DNA of 64,000 nt from Mycolicibacterium peregrinum (GTDB lineage: Bacteria; Actinomycetota; Actinomycetes; Mycobacteriales; Mycobacteriaceae): NCBI RefSeq assembly GCF_002102345.1, contig NZ_LQPP01000015.1:62001-126000 (forward strand), in the 5' to 3' direction. Shown piece by piece: positions 39,464-47,232 of the stretch. The translations under genes and the position numbers were made by a program. The notes beneath the pieces were generated by a model. That model ran no database searches and was not told the origin of the DNA. It saw only the letters and a list, made by a program, of their open reading frames with translations. The stretch's first letter is position 1, and the number at the start of each line of letters is the position of its first letter.

Positions 39464-39736
39464 TCATATTCGAAACTCAACTCCGCTTGAGTTGGTGATG
39501 CGAATATCGTCGTAGTCGGCGACCAGTTCCACGGCAACGTAGTTCTTCTCGTAGACGTCGATGCAGGGGACGTTGCTTAGAGGATCGGTCGATGCGACAA
39601 ACTCGACGGTCATTTTCTCGGCGGGTGAGAGGTTCTCGAATCCCGTGCCTGGCGGCTCAAGCACCATCGTCCAGACGTCTGACGTTGAGCAAGTTACTTG
39701 AAACTTGATAGTTGGTTTACCTTGTGGATTGAACAC
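39464..39736 (-). CDS. small hypothetical protein at the island edge
   Basis: 90 aa from GTG 39736. The chain has a beta-rich look (KFQVTCSTSDVWTMVLEPPG; YVAVELVADYDDIRITN), is acidic, and has two cysteines. No signal peptide or membrane segment. Its codon use is clearly more AT-rich than the flanking core genes, suggesting transferred DNA. Size, charge and setting would suit an immunity or accessory protein, but no family is recognised. Confidence 0.5.
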   Translation of the reverse strand: MFNPQGKPTIKFQVTCSTSDVWTMVLEPPGTGFENLSPAEKMTVEFVASTDPLSNVPCIDVYEKNYVAVELVADYDDIRITNSSGVEFRI

Positions 39737-39878
39737 TATGGCCCCTGTTCGTCGGCGTCGGTCGATCTACTGAAGGTTCGTCAATGGCGAGCGGCCGTCG
39801 ACACCTGGCTTCGTCGCGATCACGACCGCAGTTGCGCCCATCGCGCAGACCCACCGCCGCTCGCAGAGATCATTCCGA

Positions 39879-40763
39879 TCATTTGATCTCCACCCAGGAC
39901 GGCTCCGGTCCAATGGCGGCGTTGAACTCCGCGATCTGTGCCGGGGTCGTGTATGTGACGTCCAGATTCATGCTGTCCCACGAGATGTAGAAGCGTTCCG
40001 CGCGGTCGGACGGGCTGAAGATCGGCGCCAATTGTTCGATCAGCCCGTCGGGCAGGTACTTGGCGTACACGGTGAAGGGCAGCGAGTATCGAGCGGTGCC
40101 CGTCTCGAATTCGATGACGGCGTTGGGCGTCGGGTCCAAGCTGGGGCGCTGGCAGTCGTCGGTCGTGTCGAATCTGATCTGACGCAACGGCCCGTCATAT
40201 CCACTGATTCGGGCAAACTCGCGCACGATCTCGAATGTGTCGTCATCGTAGAACTCCACCTGGTTGGTGAAGAACGCGAAATGATTCAGGGGCGGATCAC
40301 GTACGTCGGCCAGCGATTCCAGAATCATCACGACAGCGTGCGAGTCGATGTCCTCGAATACGTCAGTGTGTTCAGCGCACTCGATGACCTCGTCATCGGA
40401 TACTTCGCCAGGGTCGAGGATCCCCGCGGTTTCCAGCAAAACGAGCCGTGACAGTAGTTGGTCCCGCAGTTCAGGGGTCAGTGGGTGCCGCCACCGGGGT
40501 GATGCCGGTCCGTCCGGGTCGGGTGGCGAGTACAGCAACTCGTCGGCGCGGGCTTCCAGAAACTCCTTGTAGGCCTGCCGTAGGCACCCAAGACCAAACG
40601 CGAGAATCCCCCACGCCATCAGTTGATTCGGCATGGGGGTATTCGGGATCGATCGAAGCGCCAGCCAACCCATGCCGAGGCCGCACCCCAAATAGAGCAG
40701 TGGACCAATCCAGCCCAGCCAGTACAGCATCCGGTTGGACAGGCTCGTCCGCCGCGAGTTCAC
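39879..40763 (-). CDS. hypothetical membrane protein with acidic cytoplasmic domain
   Basis: 294 aa from GTG 40763 (ATG 40730 possible). Two N-terminal membrane helices (YWLGWIGPLLYLGCGLGMGW and QLMAWGILAFGLGCL) form a hairpin, followed by about 220 acidic residues with aromatic clusters (NHFAFFTNQVEFYDDDTFEI). No known domain. The arrangement and the surrounding immunity-type genes make an immunity or sensor role thinkable, but nothing in the sequence proves it. Confidence 0.6.
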   Translation of the reverse strand: MNSRRTSLSNRMLYWLGWIGPLLYLGCGLGMGWLALRSIPNTPMPNQLMAWGILAFGLGCLRQAYKEFLEARADELLYSPPDPDGPASPRWRHPLTPELRDQLLSRLVLLETAGILDPGEVSDDEVIECAEHTDVFEDIDSHAVVMILESLADVRDPPLNHFAFFTNQVEFYDDDTFEIVREFARISGYDGPLRQIRFDTTDDCQRPSLDPTPNAVIEFETGTARYSLPFTVYAKYLPDGLIEQLAPIFSPSDRAERFYISWDSMNLDVTYTTPAQIAEFNAAIGPEPSWVEIK

Positions 40764-41120
40764 GGCGCAATCATGCCCGAACGGCGGATGCGGATCCGAC
40801 GATTCGAGTGCATTCTCCTGGGTTGATTCGTTTCAGGTGATGTTGCCGGCTGCCGGCAGCGGCGTTCATTCAATCCAGTTGCCCCGTGCCTGGCAGCAAC
40901 GGATACTTGTCCAATGCAGTTCGGGTGTCGTTGCGGGCAACGTGTTTCGACGAATGCGCGCCTGCGCCAGAAGAATTCTCCGTCATATCTCTTGCCGACG
41001 AGGAAGTGGCGGTGGAGGGTTGGGCTGATGCTGCCGCCGAGTACGTTGAAGCAGTCCGAAACGGACGGCGCGATTCCTGGATAGCTCAGCACTTCTCACA
41101 TCTCTGTTTAGATCCATCGT
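40764..41120. other. 357-bp stretch with coding debris
   Basis: No intact gene. On the plus strand a frame around 40930-41110 reads like the end of a real protein (EEFSVISLADEEVAVEGW; AAEYVEAVRNGRRDSWIAQH) but has no credible start and runs out of frame into the next gene. It is probably the decayed 3' end of an earlier island gene. Confidence 0.3.
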
Positions 41121-42767
41121 GTGGTTGGGTTCTTTCGCCGTCGGTTCGGTCGGTTGCCGCGGTTGCTCGCAAGCTATCCGCCGTATCTGACGCCGCACCC
41201 GGGGGACGCACGGTTGCTATGCCTTGCGCAATGTCGGGAGAACCTGCAGTACCTGCTCGACGTGCGGGAGCAGCGGTTGCAGCTCGCTGCGGAGTTGTTG
41301 GGTCACTTAGGTATCGATCTGCGGGCCGGTCTGGAGGCGGAGGATCCGCGTGAATTTCTTGCGGCGCTGGATCAATGGGCGCGTGCAGAGTGGCCCACCG
41401 CTGATCGCCCGTCGCTGGCAGGTACTCCGCTCGAATGGGTCGCGCTACCTGACCGGTTGTGGAGACACTCCATGACTGCTGACCGGATGCGTAGTTTGCC
41501 ACTCTACGATCGGCGTCGTCGGGAATCGTTTGGCTATACGGTGGCGGCGTCGTTACCGGTAGGGCCCGCTGTTGAGATCAGGAGCGTGAGGGGATGGGGG
41601 ATCGGGATGTTCGGGTTTCTTCGCCGTCGCGCTGACGGAGCCGGGCGGCGTGAGTCCCGCTTGCCGGGCCTGCTGGCCGGCTATCCGCCGTATCTGACCC
41701 CGTTCCCCGGTGAGCCTGGGTCACTGACCCTGCAGCAGTGCCAGGAGAATTTGGGTTATCTGCTCGACGTGCGTCAGCGCCGGCTGGAGATCGCAGCGGA
41801 TCTGTTGGAGCACTTCGGTATTGATCTGGCTGCGGGTCTGTCGGCGGAGGATCCGCGCGGGTTTCTGAAATCGCTTGATCAGTGGGCGCGCCGCGAATGG
41901 CCGACCGCCTACACACCCACGTTCTCCGACCGCTTCAAGGTTTGCCTAGCGCGGCGCAAAGAGGGTGAGCACATTGTGCTGGCGATGCTGATGGACATCG
42001 CTGTCGTGCTCGGCGAAACGGTGACTCGTCAACGTCCTGAATACAGTTGGCGTCTGGATCTCGACCCCAAAAACCACGACTCGATCAGCTACCAGCGAGT
42101 CGTGATGGCCAAGGATCAGATCGATCCGGACTGGGAAGAGACCCTGCTGGACTTCGAATACCAATGCATCGGCAGCTTCGCCAAGTTCGGCCGAGATGTT
42201 CCCGGCAGCCACCCGCTGGGATACGCCGCCCAGGTGGCCATCGAAGGCGGGTACGACTCGGTCGAGTTGCCTCCGATCGACGCCGAGACACCGCAGGCGC
42301 CGAGCCTTGCCGGCCCAGTGGTCTACGACAAGGCGAAATATCAGAGTCACATCCTGGCTGACGAGGAAGGCTTCGCCGAGGACACCGCCGACGAGCAAGC
42401 CGCAGTGCCGGGCGCGTTGTTCTTCGGCTGGGTGGTCTCGCGGGGACTGCTCAATCCGACATGGGCCCAGGGCTTTCGGCTGCGTCGTGACATCGCCTCC
42501 TTCAAAGCCGGTCGCATGACCGCGGTGGACCTGTGGACCGAGTACACCGACCAGTGCTTGATCGACTACATGCTCAGCGACGACGCCAACGCCTTCACTC
42601 GTGAGTACTACAACAGCGACAAGAACGGGTACTACGACGACCTTGCGGTTCTCGCCCAGGGTTTACCTTCATCGAGTTACTTGCCCTACACGTTCGACAA
42701 CCAAGCACGCATCGACGCGGTTCTTGACCAACGCTACGAGCAGTGGAGCACAAGGCGATCCCGATGA
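41121..42767 (+). CDS. island protein with duplicated N-terminal module (DUF7832-like C-terminus)
   Basis: 548 aa from GTG 41121. Residues about 10-95 (LASYPPYLTPHPGDARLLCL) and 175-260 (LAGYPPYLTPFPGEPGSLTL) are clearly homologous: ENLQYLLDVREQRLQLAAEL against ENLGYLLDVRQRRLEIAADL, and LDQWARAEWPTA against LDQWARREWPTA. The second copy has its own plausible start (ATG 41607, MFGFLRRRADGAG), so a truncated copy seems fused in front of a complete 386-aa gene. The C-terminal part (LFFGWVVSRGLLNP; DDANAFTREYYN) resembles what I recall of DUF7832, a type found with toxin-immunity loci; this match is tentative. Confidence 0.65.
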   Translation: MVGFFRRRFGRLPRLLASYPPYLTPHPGDARLLCLAQCRENLQYLLDVREQRLQLAAELLGHLGIDLRAGLEAEDPREFLAALDQWARAEWPTADRPSLAGTPLEWVALPDRLWRHSMTADRMRSLPLYDRRRRESFGYTVAASLPVGPAVEIRSVRGWGIGMFGFLRRRADGAGRRESRLPGLLAGYPPYLTPFPGEPGSLTLQQCQENLGYLLDVRQRRLEIAADLLEHFGIDLAAGLSAEDPRGFLKSLDQWARREWPTAYTPTFSDRFKVCLARRKEGEHIVLAMLMDIAVVLGETVTRQRPEYSWRLDLDPKNHDSISYQRVVMAKDQIDPDWEETLLDFEYQCIGSFAKFGRDVPGSHPLGYAAQVAIEGGYDSVELPPIDAETPQAPSLAGPVVYDKAKYQSHILADEEGFAEDTADEQAAVPGALFFGWVVSRGLLNPTWAQGFRLRRDIASFKAGRMTAVDLWTEYTDQCLIDYMLSDDANAFTREYYNSDKNGYYDDLAVLAQGLPSSSYLPYTFDNQARIDAVLDQRYEQWSTRRSR

Positions 42768-42951
42768 ATCGCAGCGGTCAATACCCACACTTCGGTGCTG
42801 CTCCGCGCAGCGCACACCGCTGCTGGAACTTCAACCGGCCGGCTCGGTGCTCGCCGGGCAATGGGAGTCGTCCGGAAACACCGAACGCAGGGCGAGGGCG
42901 GAGGTGCTGATATTAACCATGTTTGGCAGGCATTCCAGCGTCTGGCAATGA

Positions 42952-43208
42952 ACGTCGGTCAGTAGATTTCATCGGGAGTATGAGGTTCATGTGGTTCAGT
43001 TTCCGTCGGCGCAACTGAAAGAACTCAACGATAGGGCCAAGCCTCGCTTGGCAGCGTTGTATCAGGAAGCGGGTGAGTTCTTCGGTCCCCGTAGCAAAAA
43101 GCTCATCGATCAAGTGGCTCAAAAGGGCACTGTCGGTGGCGAGGAGTGGCGGTGAAGATTGTCAACGAGACGGTCGTCGACGTCGGTCTCCAAGACATCG
43201 TGCTGTGA
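42952..43208 (+). pseudogene. remnant of a small gene (two abutting short frames)
   Basis: After a stop at 42949 the frame reads REYEVHVVQFPSAQLKELND and continues to a TGA at 43155; a GTG at 42991 could start a 54-aa product. The stop overlaps a GTG (43152) opening an 18-codon frame, KIVNETVVDVGLQDIVL, whose TGA overlaps the start of the DUF4253 gene. Such a chain of overlaps suggests an operon whose upstream gene was once longer. 42768-42951 shows only similar debris. Confidence 0.35.
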
Positions 43209-43978
43209 CAATCCGTGAACGTGCAGAAGCCCACATGTTCCGTGCCATCCCGGGGCAGTTACCCGCAGCCGACGCAGGTGACTTGGCTGGGATCGCCTTG
43301 CCGCCGGGCCGGATCGTGGTGGCCCGGGAGGGCACAGGCGAGGCCGTGGCATGGATCAGCACCGATCTGCTGCCGGCCGCGCAGCTGGAGGAGTTGATCT
43401 GCGCACTCGCTGCAGTCTTCCTGCAGACCGGCCTTTGGCCACTGCATGCCGAGGGGCACCCGGAAGGCCGGCTCGACCAGCCGTGGGCCTTCGGTGAGAT
43501 GGACGGCCCGGAAGGCGAGATCCCTGACGCGCTCACCGTCTTGACCCGTGACGACGACGGGGATCGGTCGGTGCCGCCTGTCACGGAATTGGCGTCCCCG
43601 CAGCCTGGACCGGAACTGGGCGCCGGGGCGATCGGCATTGGGGTAAATGGGCGGCTGTTGCTGGTACCTGTCGCCCGTCCCGCCGACGTTCCCGCGGCGC
43701 TCGGCTGGTGGGGCGGAACGAACTACGGTTTGTCCGGAGCAGATTTCAGCGCCGTGTTGCGCTCATGGGAGGACCGATTCGCCGCCGTGCTGATCAGTAT
43801 CGGGTTCGCCACGATGGCGGTGCAGGTGGGCCGCCGTCCGGTGTTGCTGGAGCAACTCGACGCTCTGCTCCGGGAGCACTACGCGTTCTGCCCGGACAAT
43901 ATCGATCAGGGTCTACCGCCAGAGGTGTTCCGCGACGGGCTGGCCGAATGGAATTTCTGGAGCTTCTGGTGGGACTGA
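43205..43978 (+). CDS. DUF4253-family protein
   Basis: 257 aa from GTG 43205, overlapping the stop of the preceding short frame (GTGA). The C-terminal 100 residues match DUF4253: LRSWEDRFAAVLISIGFATM, then EHYAFCPDNIDQG and the terminal WNFWSFWWD. The N-terminal half is an unassigned acidic region. DUF4253 proteins are cytoplasmic, of unknown function, and often lie in clusters with immunity-type proteins; that link is recalled rather than searched. No membrane segment or signal. Confidence 0.75.
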   Translation: MTIRERAEAHMFRAIPGQLPAADAGDLAGIALPPGRIVVAREGTGEAVAWISTDLLPAAQLEELICALAAVFLQTGLWPLHAEGHPEGRLDQPWAFGEMDGPEGEIPDALTVLTRDDDGDRSVPPVTELASPQPGPELGAGAIGIGVNGRLLLVPVARPADVPAALGWWGGTNYGLSGADFSAVLRSWEDRFAAVLISIGFATMAVQVGRRPVLLEQLDALLREHYAFCPDNIDQGLPPEVFRDGLAEWNFWSFWWD

Positions 43979-44015
43979 GTTCCCGACGATCAATCCGCCC
44001 GTTAGCTTGGACAAG

Positions 44016-44228
44016 ATGATCGAGCTGACGGCGTTGAGGTGGATCACCATCACTGGACGCGGCGTCTTCGCGGAGATCGAACCGGCCCAGTTGCACGACC
44101 AGACCATCCACGTAGGTGATCATGTAGTGATCGACGGTGCGGAAAAGGTCATCACAGGAATCGAGTTCGTCGACTACCGTGCCGAGCGGATCGCGAATTT
44201 AGCCCTGTTGCTGAGCGATCCCCACTAG
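44016..44228 (+). CDS. small beta-rich hypothetical protein
   Basis: 70 aa from ATG 44016. A TAGCTT -10 element (44003-44008) lies 7 nt before the ATG, favouring a leaderless transcript and this start. The chain (TALRWITITGRGVFAEIEPA; IHVGDHVVIDGAEKVITGIE) looks like a small beta-barrel. No family recognised. It follows the DUF4253 gene by 37 bp and converges on the DUF805-SUFU gene. Confidence 0.5.
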   Translation: MIELTALRWITITGRGVFAEIEPAQLHDQTIHVGDHVVIDGAEKVITGIEFVDYRAERIANLALLLSDPH

Positions 44229-44238
44229 CCGACCACGC

Positions 44239-45357
44239 TCACGTCTCTGCGGAATGGTTGATGTCCGTCACGAGCAGGGGATTGGTCTCCGCCATCTTCT
44301 CGAGCACCTGCAGTGTGCCCGCGACGCCGTTGTCCAGCGCTTGTGCGGCGGTGACCGTATCGTCGGTAACCCCGACAAGCTGGACAAAGCGCAGACAACC
44401 CACGCCGGTGTCGACCCGCGCGAGTTGAGGGTCTTCGACGAACATGATTGCGGTCAGGTCGGTTTGGGGCTCACCCAGCGTGATCGGGCCACCGACCTTG
44501 ATGCGGTGACCGACGTCCAGCGCATCCGTCCCGCTGAAAACCAGGTCACCCAGCCGTTGGAGGAGAAGCAGCGACCAGGTGGGGACTTGTGCTGGCAGCG
44601 GTTGGGTGAGGTCGATGTCGGCGGCCACGCGGAAGGTCCACTCAAAGTCTGCCCAGATATCGTCCTCGTCGGGCGATGGGTCTGACGCGAACACGTTGGA
44701 GAACCCGTAGGTGACCAGATGCCAGTGAGGTTGTGGGGCAGTGGTATTCGGGTAGGCGGTGATGCCCCAGATGCCTTGGCCGGGCAGACGTGCATCGGTG
44801 CGGCCGAAATGAGGTGCGACATCGCCCAACCCCGGGTATAGCCGCGCGAAGGCGGCGTCGATTGCGTCCCATCCGGGGGCTGAATCTTCAGACATGGGGT
44901 CCGGCGTCACCCTGCGGCGGTCGAAACGTTGTCCGAGCGGTTTGGACGGCAGTATGCCGAAGACCACTGCGACGTACGGCAGCAACGTGAGCAGGCTCAT
45001 CCACCCGGACAGGTTGGCGTCGTGGAGTCTGCGGACCAACAGTGCCCAATTTGGAATCGCGCCCCCGAGTATGACTATGCCGGCGAGTATCAGCGCCAGG
45101 CCCCCGAGTGTGCCGTCTCCCGCGACCGCGACGAAAACTCCGCAGAGGAGCAGGGCCAAGGTGTATGCGAGCGCGCCCCACCAGTATTCGCTGCGTGAAG
45201 CGCGGCCGGAGAAACGCGCGTAGCTGCGGAGGTAGCGCGACACGGCCTGGGCGAATGTGGCTCCGTAGAGCGGCAGTGTGAGATCTCGTGGATCGGTCGC
45301 TCCGAGAGGTTCGGACGGATGCTGCGGTTCGGTGGAGGATTCCTCGCTGCGGGTCAT
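44239..45357 (-). CDS. DUF805 membrane domain fused to a SUFU-type domain
   Basis: 372 aa from ATG 45357 behind AGAGGA. Residues about 38-150 form a DUF805 membrane domain (RYLRSYARFSGRASRSEYWW, then three or four helices and VRRLHDANLSGW). Residues about 175-370 match the suppressor-of-fused fold (HWHLVTYGFSNVF; FEWTFRVAADID). Bacterial SUFU proteins are described as immunity proteins of polymorphic toxin systems; here the domain is tethered to the membrane, which would suit neutralising an incoming toxin. The fusion is unusual to me. No partner toxin is adjacent. Confidence 0.75.
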   Translation of the reverse strand: MTRSEESSTEPQHPSEPLGATDPRDLTLPLYGATFAQAVSRYLRSYARFSGRASRSEYWWGALAYTLALLLCGVFVAVAGDGTLGGLALILAGIVILGGAIPNWALLVRRLHDANLSGWMSLLTLLPYVAVVFGILPSKPLGQRFDRRRVTPDPMSEDSAPGWDAIDAAFARLYPGLGDVAPHFGRTDARLPGQGIWGITAYPNTTAPQPHWHLVTYGFSNVFASDPSPDEDDIWADFEWTFRVAADIDLTQPLPAQVPTWSLLLLQRLGDLVFSGTDALDVGHRIKVGGPITLGEPQTDLTAIMFVEDPQLARVDTGVGCLRFVQLVGVTDDTVTAAQALDNGVAGTLQVLEKMAETNPLLVTDINHSAET

Positions 45358-45386
45358 TGGTTCCTCTGCTCGATATTTGGTTGTGC

Positions 45387-45406
45387 GCGGAACTGTCTGG
45401 TTCCGC
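45387..45406. promoter_or_regulatory. 20-bp inverted repeat upstream of the DUF805-SUFU gene
   Basis: GCGGAAC-TGTCTG-GTTCCGC is a perfect 7-bp inverted repeat 30 bp before the DUF805-SUFU start. It is a candidate operator for that gene; the binding protein is unknown. Confidence 0.35.
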
Positions 45407-45513
45407 CGTCCCGTCCACTGACGGCTGCGATCACAGCGGACGCTAACACCGTTGCGCCAAGCAATGCATGCAATGTTCTGCCATGTCCGTGTCCAACCCG
45501 ACACGGCGTCGCA

Positions 45514-45531
45514 GTCGTTCGATTGAACGAC
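45514..45531. promoter_or_regulatory. 18-bp palindrome upstream of the catalase-like gene
   Basis: GTCGTTC-GATT-GAACGAC is a perfect 7-bp inverted repeat 62 bp before the catalase-like start. GTGTC-CAACCC-GACAC at 45489-45504 lies just upstream. Together they look like the control region of the peroxidase operon, possibly redox-responsive, but the regulator is not here. Confidence 0.4.
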
Positions 45532-45592
45532 CGGCGGCCACGTTCCGTTTCACACTGGACGGGGTCCGGCGGAGAAGAAGGGTGCGACCACG

Positions 45593-46672
45593 ATGGAATC
45601 CGATGACGTTCCGGAGCTCAACCGCAGGAGAACGCTGCTGGGGCTGGCCGCGGTCGGTGGTGTGCTGGCCGTCGGTGTGGGCGGGCTCGCCGAGGCAGCG
45701 GGCTGGCTCCGGCCCGATGCGCTGACACCGGCAGATTTCGCCGACCGCTTCGAGCAGGTCTCTGGCCGTCACGAAGGATTCCGCCGCAACCATGCGAAGG
45801 GTTTGGCCGCGACGGGAACGTTCACCAGCACGGGTGCGGGCGCCCAGGTGAGCAAGGCCCAAGTGTTCAAACCCGGGACGGTGCCCATCATCGGACGGTT
45901 CTCGCTGTCCGGCGGGTTGCCCGACCAGCCCGACAAGCCTGACACGGTCAGGGGACTCGGCCTGATGTTCGACCTGCCCGACGGCGAGCAGTGGCGCGTG
46001 GCGATGGTGAATCTTCCGGTGTTCCCCGACAGCACTCCGCAGGGTTTCTATGACCGGATGCTGGCTTCACGTCCCGTTCCAGAGACCGGCAAGGCGGATC
46101 CGCAGGCGATGGCGGCGTTCCTCGCCGACCACCCGGAGACCGCCGCGGCGATGAAGATCATCAAGCAGGCTTCACCGAGTGCAGGGTTCGCCGACAGTAC
46201 GTACCGCGGCCTCAACGCTTTTCGAGCCACCGATGCCCAGGGCGAGACGACGGCGATCCGGTGGGCCGCCGTACCGATGGCAGCGGAACAGCCCGCCGGG
46301 CAGCCTCACAGCAACGACAAGAATGTCCTCTTCGACGCCCTCATCGACACCGCCGCCCGTGGCCCGGTCAGCTGGAAGCTCATTCTCACCCTGGCCGACC
46401 CCACCGACCCCACCCACGACGCCACCCTGCCGTGGCCGCAGAACCGCGCCACCATCGATGCCGGCACCATCACCATCGACGCCGTGCAGACCGAGGCCAC
46501 CGGCAACGCCCGCGACATCAACTTCGACCCACTCGTGCTGCCCGACGGACTGGCCGTCTCCGACGATCCGCTGCCGAGCGCACGGTCGGCGGTCTATGCT
46601 CGCTCGTTCAACCGCCGGGCCCGAGAACCCAAGTCGCCCAGCGCAGTCGTCGTCCCCGGCGGTGCGCGATGA
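45593..46672 (+). CDS. Tat-exported catalase-family peroxidase (SrpA-like)
   Basis: 359 aa from ATG 45593. A twin-arginine signal (NRRRTLLGLAAVGGVLAV) directs the folded, heme-loaded protein out of the cytoplasm. The catalytic His lies in RRNHAKGLAATGTF, and the proximal heme Tyr in VYARSFNRR. It is shorter than true catalases and lacks their C-terminal domains, as in the catalase-related peroxidases. It probably reduces organic peroxides, with electrons from the cytochrome b561 encoded next; the genes overlap (ATGA), which supports a functional pair. Confidence 0.88.
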   Translation: MESDDVPELNRRRTLLGLAAVGGVLAVGVGGLAEAAGWLRPDALTPADFADRFEQVSGRHEGFRRNHAKGLAATGTFTSTGAGAQVSKAQVFKPGTVPIIGRFSLSGGLPDQPDKPDTVRGLGLMFDLPDGEQWRVAMVNLPVFPDSTPQGFYDRMLASRPVPETGKADPQAMAAFLADHPETAAAMKIIKQASPSAGFADSTYRGLNAFRATDAQGETTAIRWAAVPMAAEQPAGQPHSNDKNVLFDALIDTAARGPVSWKLILTLADPTDPTHDATLPWPQNRATIDAGTITIDAVQTEATGNARDINFDPLVLPDGLAVSDDPLPSARSAVYARSFNRRAREPKSPSAVVVPGGAR

Positions 46673-47232
46673 CCACCGAAACGAGAGCGCCGATCACGAA
46701 GTTCAACCTGGCGGCCCGGCTGCTGCACTGGTCGATGGCGGTCATGGTGATCGCACAGTTCTTCATCGGCGTCACCATGATCGCGGCGCTCAGTTACTAC
46801 CCGTTGTTGCTCGCGATCCACCGGCCGCTGGGCATCGCCATCCTGGTGTCCGCGATCGTTCGGTTGGTCAACCGGCTCACCCGCCGGCTGCCGCCGTTCC
46901 TGGCGACGATGGGACCGTTGGAACGCCGTATCGCCAGTTACTCCGAATACCTGCTGTACGCATTGCTTTTGGTGCAACCGTTGATCGGGTGGGCGATGCT
47001 GTCGGCCGCCCAGTCGCCGGTCGTGTTGGTCGGGGCGCTGCACCTTCCGGCGATTGCCCCGCACAACATCACCCTCTATGCGGCCCTGCGTACCGCACAT
47101 ACCGTGGCCGCCTACCTGCTGTTCGCGACCTTCACCGCACATATCTGTGCCGTTTTGTTCCACACACTGGCGCTACGCGACGGGATCCTCCGCCGAATGT
47201 CGTTGTGGCCCAGCAGAAACGGTCAGTCGTGA
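46669..47232 (+). CDS. cytochrome b561 family membrane protein
   Basis: 187 aa from ATG 46669, overlapping the peroxidase stop. Four membrane helices are visible, with heme-ligand histidines at ARLLHWSMAV (helix 1), LLAIHRPLGI (helix 2), and the AHTVAAYL and THIC/LFHTL region near the end (AALRTAHTVAAYLLFATFTA). Prokaryotic b561 proteins shuttle electrons from quinol or, in some cases, remove superoxide. It probably feeds the exported peroxidase. Its 3' end overlaps the convergent esterase gene by 10 bp. Confidence 0.88.
   Translation: MTTETRAPITKFNLAARLLHWSMAVMVIAQFFIGVTMIAALSYYPLLLAIHRPLGIAILVSAIVRLVNRLTRRLPPFLATMGPLERRIASYSEYLLYALLLVQPLIGWAMLSAAQSPVVLVGALHLPAIAPHNITLYAALRTAHTVAAYLLFATFTAHICAVLFHTLALRDGILRRMSLWPSRNGQS

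Noticed and set aside
40886..41353. A 155-codon plus-strand frame overlapping the duplicated-module gene
   Set aside because: Its second half is out-of-frame translation of the real gene; only the first half looks protein-like, so it is treated as debris.
39216..45357. A toxin gene or secretion gene in the island
   Set aside because: No WXG100, LXG, Rhs, PE/PPE, VapC-like or known nuclease motif was found in any frame; only immunity-type and unknown proteins are seen.
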